From: Siphonobacter sp. SORGH_AS_0500
GTDB lineage: Bacteria > Bacteroidota > Bacteroidia > Cytophagales > Spirosomataceae
Direction of reading: 5' to 3'
NCBI RefSeq assembly: GCF_002838835.1
Contig: NZ_NHPP01000007.1
Span: 248,001 to 312,000 of the forward strand
DNA: 64,000 nucleotides
Part shown: one piece after another, positions 27,956-35,299 of the stretch
Numbering within the stretch: position 1 is the first letter of the stretch
How the letters are laid out: each line of letters starts with the position of its first letter
Made by a program: the position numbers and the translations under genes
The notes under the pieces: model-generated
What the model was told of the DNA's origin: nothing
The model's database searches: none
Seen by the model: the letters and a program-made list of their open reading frames with translations, nothing else

Positions 27956-28980
27956 TTAAAATGCTATGGTAAATTCCCAACCTAGATTTTGCAGTTTTTC
28001 TTTTACTTGGTTTAGGGAGATTATTAATGCCTCAAAGGTCGGAGGGTTTTCTTCGTAGATCATTTCCTCCAGCATCTTTTTATAATCATCGGACCAGGCA
28101 GGAATTAGCTGATCGGGTGGAATGGGATTCAGCGATTTAGGGTTATGAAGATTATAATCAATATTTCCAACCTTGGAAAAAGTAAATCGGTGCGAAACGA
28201 TGGTCTGATAGAGCTCTTGATTTTGTAAAGCTTGATCGGCGATTGCTGTTTGAGAGAGATGATGCACATCGTATAGATGGCGGCTTAACCGATTGACTCT
28301 TATCTTTTCCGGTGGACGATGAAATTCTTCGTGAAGCAGAAATAATTTTTCTAAAAATGTCCGCTCCGCATCAACCGTAGGTATCTCAACAAACGGAGCC
28401 GCGAAATCGATTTCAGCATATAGTTCGTCTACTAATGAGCCGAAGCGGCAAGGGGTAAACGGTTCACGTAGGGAACGACAACCGATTTCAATTTGCACGC
28501 GTGGCTGAACATAGCCAGGTGTTGAAATAATAGGAGGATAATGAATTTCAATGATTCTAGGATCCTGATCACTATCGGCGGCGGGTACCACATGCAAACT
28601 CGCATCTTCCAGTCCGTTTTCTGAGAATTTTTGTTGTAGTTCTTCAAAGAAGGGGCCGGTGGTATACTCTCCTGCTGCTTTTCGTAATGCGGTCCTTTGA
28701 CTTTTGGTAAGATCTCCCTTGAAACCCAGGAAGGCTCGATCTATGGCTAAATCAATATCTTCAGAGAAGCGATGAATAAGCTTCCACGCTTTACTAAGAG
28801 AAGTGCCCCCTTTGAATACTAGATGAGGGGCTACCTCCATTTGAAAAATGATGGTCAGGGTTTGAGTGACCCACCAATCTTTTTCTACCGCAAAGGCAGG
28901 CATTCCAGTCTGATTGCTGATCGCTTGAAAAATAGCTTTCTTGTCAGAAGCAGGAGCTGGTAAAAAGGATTGGAGGTCAT
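27956..28980 (-). CDS. abiEii: AbiEii/AbiGii-family nucleotidyltransferase toxin, frame broken near the start
   Basis: Family residues: VFKGGTSLSKAWKLIHRFSEDIDLAID (GGTSL and the DID nucleotidyltransferase signature), preceded by MPAFAVEKDWWVTQTL. Ahead of MPAFAVEKDW, 26 in-frame codons (DDLQSFLPAPASDKKAIFQ...) carry the usual N-terminal helix but no start codon; a TAA lies directly before them. The ATG at 28980, one base after the antitoxin stop, is out of frame by one. Adding a single C to the CC after ATGA gives MTLQSFLPAPASDKKAIF and one 342-codon gene. The simplest reading is a one-base deletion in the sequence. As written, only a shortened product from 28903 is possible. It acts as the toxin of an AbiE-type phage-abortive pair. 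Confidence 0.8.
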
Positions 28981-28981
28981 C

Positions 28982-29575
28982 TTATAAAGCCTTTTTCATT
29001 ATTTTTTGAATCCATACCGGGGCTAAAGCAATATCATGCACTAAATCGGCAAAGCTTTCCTTTTTAAGCAACGCTATGATTTTTTTCTCTTCTTGTTCAC
29101 TAACCTTCCCATTGCCTAGTTCTTTTAAGGCCTGAATCACGAGTCGGCTGGTTTTCCCTTTGGCAAGCAAATTCTTGGGAGTCGTTTTTTTAAATTTAAT
29201 AGTTCGCTTCCCAACCTTAATCTCACGTGGAGATCCATCCGTTAGTAGTACTACTTTCATCGGAATCTGGTTACTTAGCCCTAAGGCATTCAAAGCATAA
29301 GCTCCACTGGGAACAGTTCTGATTTTATCACGTTTAGCAATGGCTTCAGCTACTTCTTCCGCAGAAGGCATTACGGAGCCGATGAGTTTGTTTTGCTTCG
29401 GTCTTACATATATCCCTTGAGCAACCCGAACAAGTACCTTTTTTTCTTCCAGACGATCCAGGGCTTTTCTAACTGCTTCAGAGGAGCCATGACTAGCGAA
29501 ATCCTCTGGAAAGAAAAGTACCCCCTTCTGCTTCGCCTTGATAGTTTTATCTATTTGTTTTTCAATGCTTTGCAT
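28982..29575 (-). CDS. AbiEi-like antitoxin / DUF6088 transcriptional regulator
   Basis: 197 residues. The N-terminal winged-helix region (GVLFFPEDFASHGSSEAVRKALDRLEEKKVLVRVAQGIYVRPK) is typical of AbiEi/DUF6088 antitoxins, which bind their own promoter and counter the AbiEii nucleotidyltransferase. The C-terminal part (VPSGAYALNALGLSNQIPMKVVLLTDGSPREIKVG) matches the AbiEi_4-like domain. The toxin start follows its stop by 1 bp. Two inverted repeats immediately upstream are likely operator sites for autoregulation. Confidence 0.8.
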   Translation of the reverse strand: MQSIEKQIDKTIKAKQKGVLFFPEDFASHGSSEAVRKALDRLEEKKVLVRVAQGIYVRPKQNKLIGSVMPSAEEVAEAIAKRDKIRTVPSGAYALNALGLSNQIPMKVVLLTDGSPREIKVGKRTIKFKKTTPKNLLAKGKTSRLVIQALKELGNGKVSEQEEKKIIALLKKESFADLVHDIALAPVWIQKIMKKAL

Positions 29576-29590
29576 AATTATATACCTGTA

Positions 29591-29627
29591 TATTAGTCAC
29601 AAATATAGTAATAATATGTGACTAATA
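29591..29627. promoter_or_regulatory. Operator-like inverted repeat upstream of the AbiE pair (site 1)
   Basis: TATTAGTCACA (29591-29601) and TGTGACTAATA (29617-29627) are perfect 11-bp complements separated by 15 bp, starting 16 bp upstream of the antitoxin ATG. A second related site follows at 29641-29668. Probable autoregulatory binding site of the AbiEi-like protein. Confidence 0.6.
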
Positions 29628-29640
29628 TAGACTTACTACA

Positions 29641-29668
29641 AGTCACAAATTTTGTCAAGATATGTGAC
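29641..29668. promoter_or_regulatory. Operator-like inverted repeat upstream of the AbiE pair (site 2)
   Basis: GTCACA (29642-29647) and TGTGAC (29663-29668) share the core of site 1 with the same 15-bp spacing. Paired repeats with this arrangement fit cooperative binding as described for AbiEi-type repressors. Confidence 0.55.
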
Positions 29669-30250
29669 AAAAATATATACAAATCATGGACTTTAAGACA
29701 TTGTAGTGAATGGAAGGGGTATTAGTAAGAAATGTACATTTAATAAGGATTTAGAAGTTGTTATTGTATGATCTAATACTGCTGATTTATAAACTTGATC
29801 GATTTGCTTACAATGTAGCTTTTGTATCTGTGCTTCGGAACTCCGTTATAAATCGTTGTATGCTACGATATCTCAGAAGGCTAAACTTTGACGATGGGTA
29901 TTCTAGCGACTACGTCTTAGCACAAACAAGAGATAATCGCGAATTGAGCCGAAAAAGCTCTTAGCCTAAAAAAAGAAACCAGGCTTTCGCTAGACATCTC
30001 AGCTAATGAAATCCAGCAGGTTAAACAAAAAGGAAGGGTTAATAGTCAGATTAATGCCGACATAAATCAAAGTAACCGCCCGAGTAGTGTCATTAAAAAG
30101 CTTTGGTTGTGTAACTACGATTGGACCGAGATTGGCCGTCAACTCAATACCAATACATGTACTACCCTTCATGGGGAAGGTTTCAGATTGGATAAGCACA
30201 AAGAGTTATAAAACTAGTTGGTTCATAAAATCCTCCCTTGCCAAATAGGT
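29669..30250. other. Intergenic region with a possible gene remnant
   Basis: About 580 bases without a confident gene. On the plus strand a stretch of ~85 codons ending at TAA ~30211 (SSVIKKLWLCNYDWTEIGRQL ... RLDKHKEL) reads like protein but has no start codon and is preceded by a stop, so it may be the tail of a decayed gene. The plus frame 29758-29964 and minus frame 29999-30199 show no domain and are not accepted. Confidence 0.4.
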
Positions 30251-30838
30251 TCATGCTTTGCTTCGCTTTAGTCGAGAAAAGTAAGCTTGTCTTTCTGCTC
30301 CAGTTAAATGAAGACGATATTTTACCATTTCATGACTAGCATTAAAATGACTAGCCATCATATCTATCGACATATTTCTTTTTAAGGCCCATAACAAGCC
30401 TGGTTTCGCAATCTGCATCGCTGCACCCAAACAAATAGCTTCTTCTTCCTGAGCTGGATCAAATTGTCTCATTCCAAGGGGTAAAGGGACAGACCGGGAG
30501 GGAGGTAATGTGTGCTCGCATAAGAAATGAGCAATCTCATGCATAATGTTAGATTGTTGACGAGCAGGCAAATGATATGGATTATGAATTATAATTGTAT
30601 TATTTGCCTTAGTTGTCATTGTAAGGGCACTCCAGCCACATTCTTCTGATAAAGATTTGATAGTACTACTACCACTTAAAATTTCTGCGGCTGAGTATAT
30701 CCGAATTCCTAGATGATCGGCTAAATGAAATGCATCCAGTGGTGACCAAGCAAAAAGACCTAACTTTTCTCGGTACTCAATCGCCATTTCTTCGGCACGC
30801 GTTTTGAAACCACGTTTTAAATTACTCTTGAAGGCCAC
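30251..30838 (-). CDS. CapP-like ImmA/IrrE metallopeptidase regulating CBASS
   Basis: 195 residues, ImmA/IrrE (COG2856-type) fold: helical start, then HEIAH at residues 100-104 (NIMHEIAHFLCEH) and a downstream EEEA (131-134) supplying the third zinc ligand. It lies 7 bp after an XRE repressor gene, and the pair is divergent from a CBASS operon. This is the arrangement of CapH-CapP, in which the peptidase cleaves the CapH repressor, stimulated by single-stranded DNA, and releases CBASS transcription. The same fold also occurs with phage-type repressors, so the CBASS link is by position. Active-site residues are intact. Confidence 0.85.
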   Translation of the reverse strand: MAFKSNLKRGFKTRAEEMAIEYREKLGLFAWSPLDAFHLADHLGIRIYSAAEILSGSSTIKSLSEECGWSALTMTTKANNTIIIHNPYHLPARQQSNIMHEIAHFLCEHTLPPSRSVPLPLGMRQFDPAQEEEAICLGAAMQIAKPGLLWALKRNMSIDMMASHFNASHEMVKYRLHLTGAERQAYFSRLKRSKA

Positions 30839-30845
30839 AAATCAC

Positions 30846-31178
30846 TTATTTGGTTGCGTATGCTAAATCAATCATTTTAATTAACATGTTCACTGTATCG
30901 GTTGCTAGCTCACGATCTGCCCTCAAATGAGCCACGACAATATCTTTATTAGAAATAGATCCATCAGCAGAATTTAGGATAAAAGTATCTGTACTAGTAT
31001 CAAGCCATTTGCAGATTTTAATAAATGTGTCAACGTCAGGTATCTTTCCTTGCTCAATACGAGAAAGTGTTGGAGCACTTACTCCGCCAATTTCTTCTGC
31101 TATAGTTCTTAATCCCTTAGCCCCTCTTTTGCTTTTCACCATCCCGGCTAGAAGCTCAGTATTTAATGTTGATTCCAT
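30846..31178 (-). CDS. CapH-like XRE-family repressor of CBASS
   Basis: 110 residues. HTH_XRE domain at about 8-65 (LLAGMVKSKRGAKGLRTIAEEIGG, VSAPTLSRIEQGKIPDVDTFIKICKWLDTSTDTFI). A short helical C-terminus (RELATDTVNMLIKMIDLAYATK) could dimerise and hold the cleavage site for the neighbouring ImmA peptidase. It is transcribed away from the CBASS operon. The spacer 31179-31307 holds GTTTC...GAAAC inverted repeats as likely binding sites. It should repress both its own unit and the CBASS genes. Confidence 0.82.
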   Translation of the reverse strand: MESTLNTELLAGMVKSKRGAKGLRTIAEEIGGVSAPTLSRIEQGKIPDVDTFIKICKWLDTSTDTFILNSADGSISNKDIVVAHLRADRELATDTVNMLIKMIDLAYATK

Positions 31179-31197
31179 ATGGAAAAAATAAAATAGT

Positions 31198-31213
31198 GTT
31201 TCATTGGTGAAAC
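31198..31213. promoter_or_regulatory. CapH operator candidate, box 1
   Basis: GTTTCA-TTGG-TGAAAC, perfect 6-bp arms, 20 bp upstream of the capH-like ATG. Same core as box 2 and the half-site TGAAAC at 31265-31270. Confidence 0.6.
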
Positions 31214-31224
31214 GGATAGTATTT

Positions 31225-31242
31225 TGTTTCTTTGTTGAAACA
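31225..31242. promoter_or_regulatory. CapH operator candidate, box 2
   Basis: TGTTTC-TTTGTT-GAAACA, 6-bp perfect arms, centred about 27 bp from the centre of box 1, between the divergent repressor and CBASS genes. A TGAAAC half-site at 31265-31270 lies closer to the CBASS start. The spacing suggests multi-site repression of both promoters. Confidence 0.6.
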
Positions 31243-31307
31243 ACGAGGGTAGGTGTAAAATTAGTGAAACAAAGGTATTTATTTTTTCAACATTAACAAG
31301 ATAACAA

Positions 31308-31580
31308 ATGGCAATTATTGTAACCTACGACATCACTAGTAAACATGTCGAATTTAAGAAGGAAATGATTAAAAGGGGGTATGCACCTACGTTTGTAGAT
31401 CACCAAAACAAAACAGTGTATCTACCTAACACAACACTTTACCATGCATCAAGGACTCCAGCTCAGGCTAGGGATGAAGTTATGAATGTTGCTAAAATAG
31501 TGGTAACAGAACTGGAGCGGTGTATATCAACAGAAAGTTCAAACTGGGCTGCTATTTATGGGGAGCCATTTAAACGATAA
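31308..31580 (+). CDS. Small first gene of the CBASS operon, Cas2-like in appearance
   Basis: 90 residues, starting MAIIVTYDIT. A hydrophobic strand ending in YD, then a charged helix (HVEFKKEMIKRGYAPTF), a central strand (KTVYLPNTTLYH), a second helix (TPAQARDEVMNVAKIVVTELERC) and WAAIYG suggest a small beta-alpha-beta ferredoxin-like fold resembling Cas2/VapD-type proteins. This is a fold impression, not a recognised family. The stop is 6 bp before the CapV start, with an AAAGGA site in between, so it is co-transcribed with CBASS. It is not one of the standard CBASS components I know. Confidence 0.7.
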   Translation: MAIIVTYDITSKHVEFKKEMIKRGYAPTFVDHQNKTVYLPNTTLYHASRTPAQARDEVMNVAKIVVTELERCISTESSNWAAIYGEPFKR

Positions 31581-31586
31581 AGGATA

Positions 31587-32615
31587 TTGAAAGAAGAAAA
31601 TAAAAAGTCTTTCCGCATTTTATCAATTGATGGAGGCGGGATTAGGGGCCTAATACCAGCTGTAGTATTAGCTGAAGTTGAAAAACATTTGCAAAAAGAT
31701 AATTCTGATAAAAGGCTTCATGAACATTTTGATCTTATCTGCGGCACTTCAACTGGAGCAATATTAGGAATAGCGATTGCATTAGGTATACCTGAAAAAA
31801 ACTTGGTTGAGTTTTATAAGGAGAACGCAGAAATGATTTTCCCTAAGTGGTATCTAAAAGTTATCCCAAGAAAAGCTCGCGTATTTGTAACTTCTATATA
31901 CAGTAATAAAAAACTACGTAGAAAGTTAGAAGAAATCTTTAAAGCAGCAAATAATGATGTAACGCCTACATTATATGATTTGAAAACCAACGTATGTGTT
32001 CCTTCATTTAATGGAAATACGGGATCAATTAATGTATTAAAGACTAAGCATCATAAGGACTATCTTCGAGATTTCATGCTCCCAGCTCATGAAGTAGCTC
32101 TTTCTAGTGCATCAGCACCAATCTATTTTCCACCCCATAGCTTTAGTTTTAATAATGAGCACGGCAGTGGTTCCAATGTAAACATGATTGACGGTGGAAT
32201 TTTCGCTAATAACCCGACACTAATAGGATTATTGGAAGCAACAGATAAGTTAGGGTATGATTTTGGAGAAATAGAAATCCTATCATTAGGAACAGGCAGA
32301 GGTAAGCACATTATCAAATCACATTGGTTACCTAAACAATTCTTTTATTGGTTTATTCCTAAGCCGAGATTACTTGATATTATTCTAGATAGTCAATCGC
32401 AAATTACAGAGCAGTATCTTTTGTTTTTAAAAAGATTCTCTCAGCGACACGGTAATGATTTTGGTTATATGAGAGTTCAATATGACCTAGGTTCAGATAC
32501 AATCGATTTGAATGCGTCAAGTAAAACAGATATTCGTAGACTTGAAGGCATTGGAAACGAATTAACAAAACAAAATTTAAACGAAATCCTCCAATTTTTG
32601 AAAATCAAACAGTAA
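31587..32615 (+). CDS. capV: CapV-like patatin phospholipase, CBASS effector
   Basis: 342 residues. Oxyanion motif DGGGIRG (15-21), nucleophile elbow GTSTG with Ser55, and the catalytic Asp in IDGGIFANNP (D202) give a complete patatin Ser-Asp dyad. CapV enzymes are switched on by the CBASS cyclic nucleotide and degrade membrane phospholipid, killing the infected cell. The start is TTG (31587): the frame has a stop just upstream, an AAAGGA site lies about 3 bases before, and the conserved FRILSIDGGG core begins at residue 9, leaving no later choice. Its TAA overlaps the next ATG (TAATG). Confidence 0.93.
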   Translation: MKEENKKSFRILSIDGGGIRGLIPAVVLAEVEKHLQKDNSDKRLHEHFDLICGTSTGAILGIAIALGIPEKNLVEFYKENAEMIFPKWYLKVIPRKARVFVTSIYSNKKLRRKLEEIFKAANNDVTPTLYDLKTNVCVPSFNGNTGSINVLKTKHHKDYLRDFMLPAHEVALSSASAPIYFPPHSFSFNNEHGSGSNVNMIDGGIFANNPTLIGLLEATDKLGYDFGEIEILSLGTGRGKHIIKSHWLPKQFFYWFIPKPRLLDIILDSQSQITEQYLLFLKRFSQRHGNDFGYMRVQYDLGSDTIDLNASSKTDIRRLEGIGNELTKQNLNEILQFLKIKQ

Positions 32616-33562
32616 TGGCAAATTGTCACAATTTATTTATGGATTACCATGATGATATATCCATTGGTAGTACTAAGAAGAATAAAATGATCAATTCTAA
32701 GAATGCTCTTAGAAAAAGAATCCGCGAGTGGTTTAAAGAAAATCATCCAGATTATGTCCCTAAATTTTATATTCAAGGTTCTCATAAAATGAAGTCTGGA
32801 ATTAGGACAAAGGAAGATATTTGTGATTTGGATGACGGTGTATATTTCTTTCGTAAGCCAGATGTAACCGCTACAACTTTACAAGGCTGGGTATGGGATG
32901 CAGTAAATGGTCATACAAGTACTACCCCTGAGCATAGAAGAAAATGTATCAGATCTGTTTTTGTCAATGACTACGAAATTGACCATCCTATTTACTATAA
33001 GATAGAAGGCCAAGAGTATAGAATTGCAGTTAAAGGAAATGGTTTTGAGGATAGTGATTCAAAAGCTGTAGTTAACTGGTTCAATAGTAAAAAGGATAAA
33101 GATGGCAAGCTTTTAAGACATGTTAAATACAGTAAAGGATGGTGTGATAATATTCGTAATAAGATGCCAAGTGGTCTAGCAATGACCATCCTAATTTCTA
33201 ATGCAAAAGAAAGAATTGTATTAAATGAGAGAGATGATATTACACTTAGGGATCTCTTGAAAGAAATAAAAAGGGCATTAGATCGTGAATTCAAATGCAT
33301 CGTTCCTGCTATTCCTAATGATGACTTATTTGCTAATTATAGCGATGCCAGAAAGAATAACTTCCTTAGATCGTTAGATGAGTTTATTGCTGATGCCGAT
33401 GCAGCCATTAGAGAGGAAAATCAATTCAAGGCTAGCAAACTTTGGAGGAGACACTTGGGCAGTCGTTTCCCTGAAGGGAAAGATGAGAAGCAACAAGTAA
33501 ATTCACGTGCAGCGGCCGCAGCCGCAGCAGGTGCTATAACTTCAAATCCATGGGCGAACTAA
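32615..33562 (+). CDS. CD-NTase (cGAS/DncV-like cyclic nucleotide synthase)
   Basis: 315 residues. The nucleotidyltransferase signature is intact: GS in FYIQGSHKMKSG (55-56), metal-binding D71 and D73 in DLDDGVYF, and a third acidic residue in NDYEIDHPIY (D123). A helical C-terminal lobe follows (DDLFANYSDARKNNFLRSLDEFIADAD). It makes the cyclic oligonucleotide that activates CapV; the nucleotide identity is not predictable here. The extreme C-terminus has a run of seven alanines and ends GAITSNPWAN. In Cap2-type systems the CD-NTase tail is the conjugated end, so this tail matters. It overlaps the E2 gene by 13 bp. Confidence 0.9.
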   Translation: MANCHNLFMDYHDDISIGSTKKNKMINSKNALRKRIREWFKENHPDYVPKFYIQGSHKMKSGIRTKEDICDLDDGVYFFRKPDVTATTLQGWVWDAVNGHTSTTPEHRRKCIRSVFVNDYEIDHPIYYKIEGQEYRIAVKGNGFEDSDSKAVVNWFNSKKDKDGKLLRHVKYSKGWCDNIRNKMPSGLAMTILISNAKERIVLNERDDITLRDLLKEIKRALDREFKCIVPAIPNDDLFANYSDARKNNFLRSLDEFIADADAAIREENQFKASKLWRRHLGSRFPEGKDEKQQVNSRAAAAAAAGAITSNPWAN

Positions 33563-34215
33563 GTCGAGGTGCTAAGGAATTCATTGAGGAAGCACAATCA
33601 CTAGTGGATCAGAACCCATGTTTATTCATAGCTAAGGATGAACATGGGTTGCCATCATTGTGCGGAGAGCTTTTGCTTGATGACGAAGAAGGAATTCCGT
33701 TTGATTCTTATCACGTAAAAATAGAATTCGTTAGCAATTATCCTTTTGAATTCCCCAAGGTATTTGAAACAGGAAATAGAATACCTAAAAATATTGACTG
33801 GCATATTTTTGAATCTGATGGACATTGTTGTATTAAATCAATGCCAGAAGAGTCATTACTTTGTAAGAGAGGTATTACTCTTGAGTGGTTTATTAAGACC
33901 CAAGTTAAACCATATTTTTACAATCAAAAATACAGAGAAATACACGGATTTTTCTTAAAAGAGAGGTCTCATGGAATAAATGGTAATAACGAATTTTTCA
34001 AGGAGATATTCCGAACCGAAAACTTACAGACTATTGCTAAGGGCCTAATTTATATAAAAACAAGACAAAAGCCTAATCGAGTTGATGCGTGTTTTTGTGG
34101 AAGCAAATTGAAATTTCGTAAATGTCATCGAGATACATATCGTTTACTTTTGAACTTATCAGATGAAGAACTAATTTATTATGCCAAATCGATTATCACT
34201 GAAGGGCTTGGGTAA
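33550..34215 (+). CDS. E2-like ubiquitin-conjugating protein of type II-short CBASS, with SEC-C zinc motif
   Basis: 221 residues. UBC/E2-like core at ~10-135: YHVKIEFVSNYPFEFPKVFE, then HIFESDGHCCIK, where C94 aligns with the E2 catalytic cysteine (C93 adjacent). The C-terminal zinc motif CFCGSKLKFRKCH (C181, C183, C192, H193) is of the SEC-C type. There is no E1 or JAB deconjugase gene beside it, which defines the short type II layout. It is expected to act on the CD-NTase C-terminus by analogy with Cap2. Start overlaps the CD-NTase end. Confidence 0.85.
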   Translation: MGELSRGAKEFIEEAQSLVDQNPCLFIAKDEHGLPSLCGELLLDDEEGIPFDSYHVKIEFVSNYPFEFPKVFETGNRIPKNIDWHIFESDGHCCIKSMPEESLLCKRGITLEWFIKTQVKPYFYNQKYREIHGFFLKERSHGINGNNEFFKEIFRTENLQTIAKGLIYIKTRQKPNRVDACFCGSKLKFRKCHRDTYRLLLNLSDEELIYYAKSIITEGLG

Positions 34216-34316
34216 TATTAAATTTTAGTTTTTATTAATATAATGACAGATATATATTATTATTGTATTTGATTCCTGTCTGAAAAAGAAACAAGGCTGA
34301 CTAATAAATAATATAG

Positions 34317-35117
34317 GTGAAACAATATATTCATAATTCTTGGCTTAAATTTAAACAAGATTTTCTCTCTAAAATTCTTTATGACGTTTTTAAAATTCCA
34401 AGCATAACAACTCTTTTATTAATTGTAGCTATCCTTTTCCCAAAGGGTGAAACTTTAAGTTTTTTACATAAAAGAAACAACTTAACTAATATAGAAATAT
34501 TAGGGCTAATGGTGATTGCGATGACATGTGCTTCGATACTGACGGGCTTAATATTTTATAATAAATATAAACTACTACAGAAAGATAATTTCACAGATCC
34601 TTTAACGGGATTAAGAAATGATAAAGCATTAAAGGTATATTTGTCTCAAAAAATTAAAGAAGCTTATCAATCAGGTAAACCGTTGTCAATAATTATAATT
34701 GATGTTGATAATTTTGCTGTATTTAATGAAAAGTATAATCAAACCATAGGTGATAAAGTACTAGGAGAAGTAGGGAGATTATTATCAAAAGATAATAGAT
34801 TTACTGATGAAACTTTTCGTCAGTATAATAGAGGAGACGAGTTTATTATAGTTAGTTCTAATACTACTATCACTGAAGTTGAAATAGCAGCCGAAAGGAA
34901 AAGAAAATTTCTAGCTGGTGCTAACTTTCTTATTGGAGATATAAGCTATAACGTTACAGTTTGCTGTGGTTTATCTGAATATAAAATGGGCGATACTGAA
35001 GAAAGCTTACTTGAGCGGGCTAACTATGCTGTTAGAAATATTGCGAAGAAAAAAATGGAAAGAACTCTACGGAATATGTATCTTAATGTCCTAAATATTA
35101 CCTATTATGTGTTTTGA
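34317..35117 (+). CDS. Membrane-anchored GGDEF-domain protein
   Basis: 266 residues from GTG 34317. Two membrane helices (~29-43 TTLLLIVAIL and ~60-80 IEILGLMVIAMTCASILTGLIF), then a GGDEF domain (~90-250): DPLTGLRNDKAL, IIIDVDNFAVFN (D129/D131), and signature RGDEF at 172-176, a variant compatible with diguanylate cyclase activity. The domain ends in a slightly shortened C-terminal part. It starts 101 bp after the CBASS E2 gene, same strand, with similar AT-rich composition. GGDEF proteins are uncommon in many Bacteroidota, so a role with the adjacent defence genes deserves notice, but no sequence link proves it. Confidence 0.8.
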   Translation: MKQYIHNSWLKFKQDFLSKILYDVFKIPSITTLLLIVAILFPKGETLSFLHKRNNLTNIEILGLMVIAMTCASILTGLIFYNKYKLLQKDNFTDPLTGLRNDKALKVYLSQKIKEAYQSGKPLSIIIIDVDNFAVFNEKYNQTIGDKVLGEVGRLLSKDNRFTDETFRQYNRGDEFIIVSSNTTITEVEIAAERKRKFLAGANFLIGDISYNVTVCCGLSEYKMGDTEESLLERANYAVRNIAKKKMERTLRNMYLNVLNITYYVF

Positions 35118-35299
35118 TTTTATTAGCTTAAATTGGAAATGAGAAAGTTATGAAGAATTCATAATAAAATATAAATTAAAATTTATTGGACCTATGACCG
35201 ATTATATAGTTCCTTATAAATTTAAGAGTAATGTAATCAAATTGCTTGCTTTTACAAGCGATTATTTCCTGATTTAATCAGCTAAAAAGAAATAATAAG

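Noticed and set aside
29758..30199. Two short frames (68 and 66 codons)
   Set aside because: No recognisable features; one is antisense to a better protein-like stretch.
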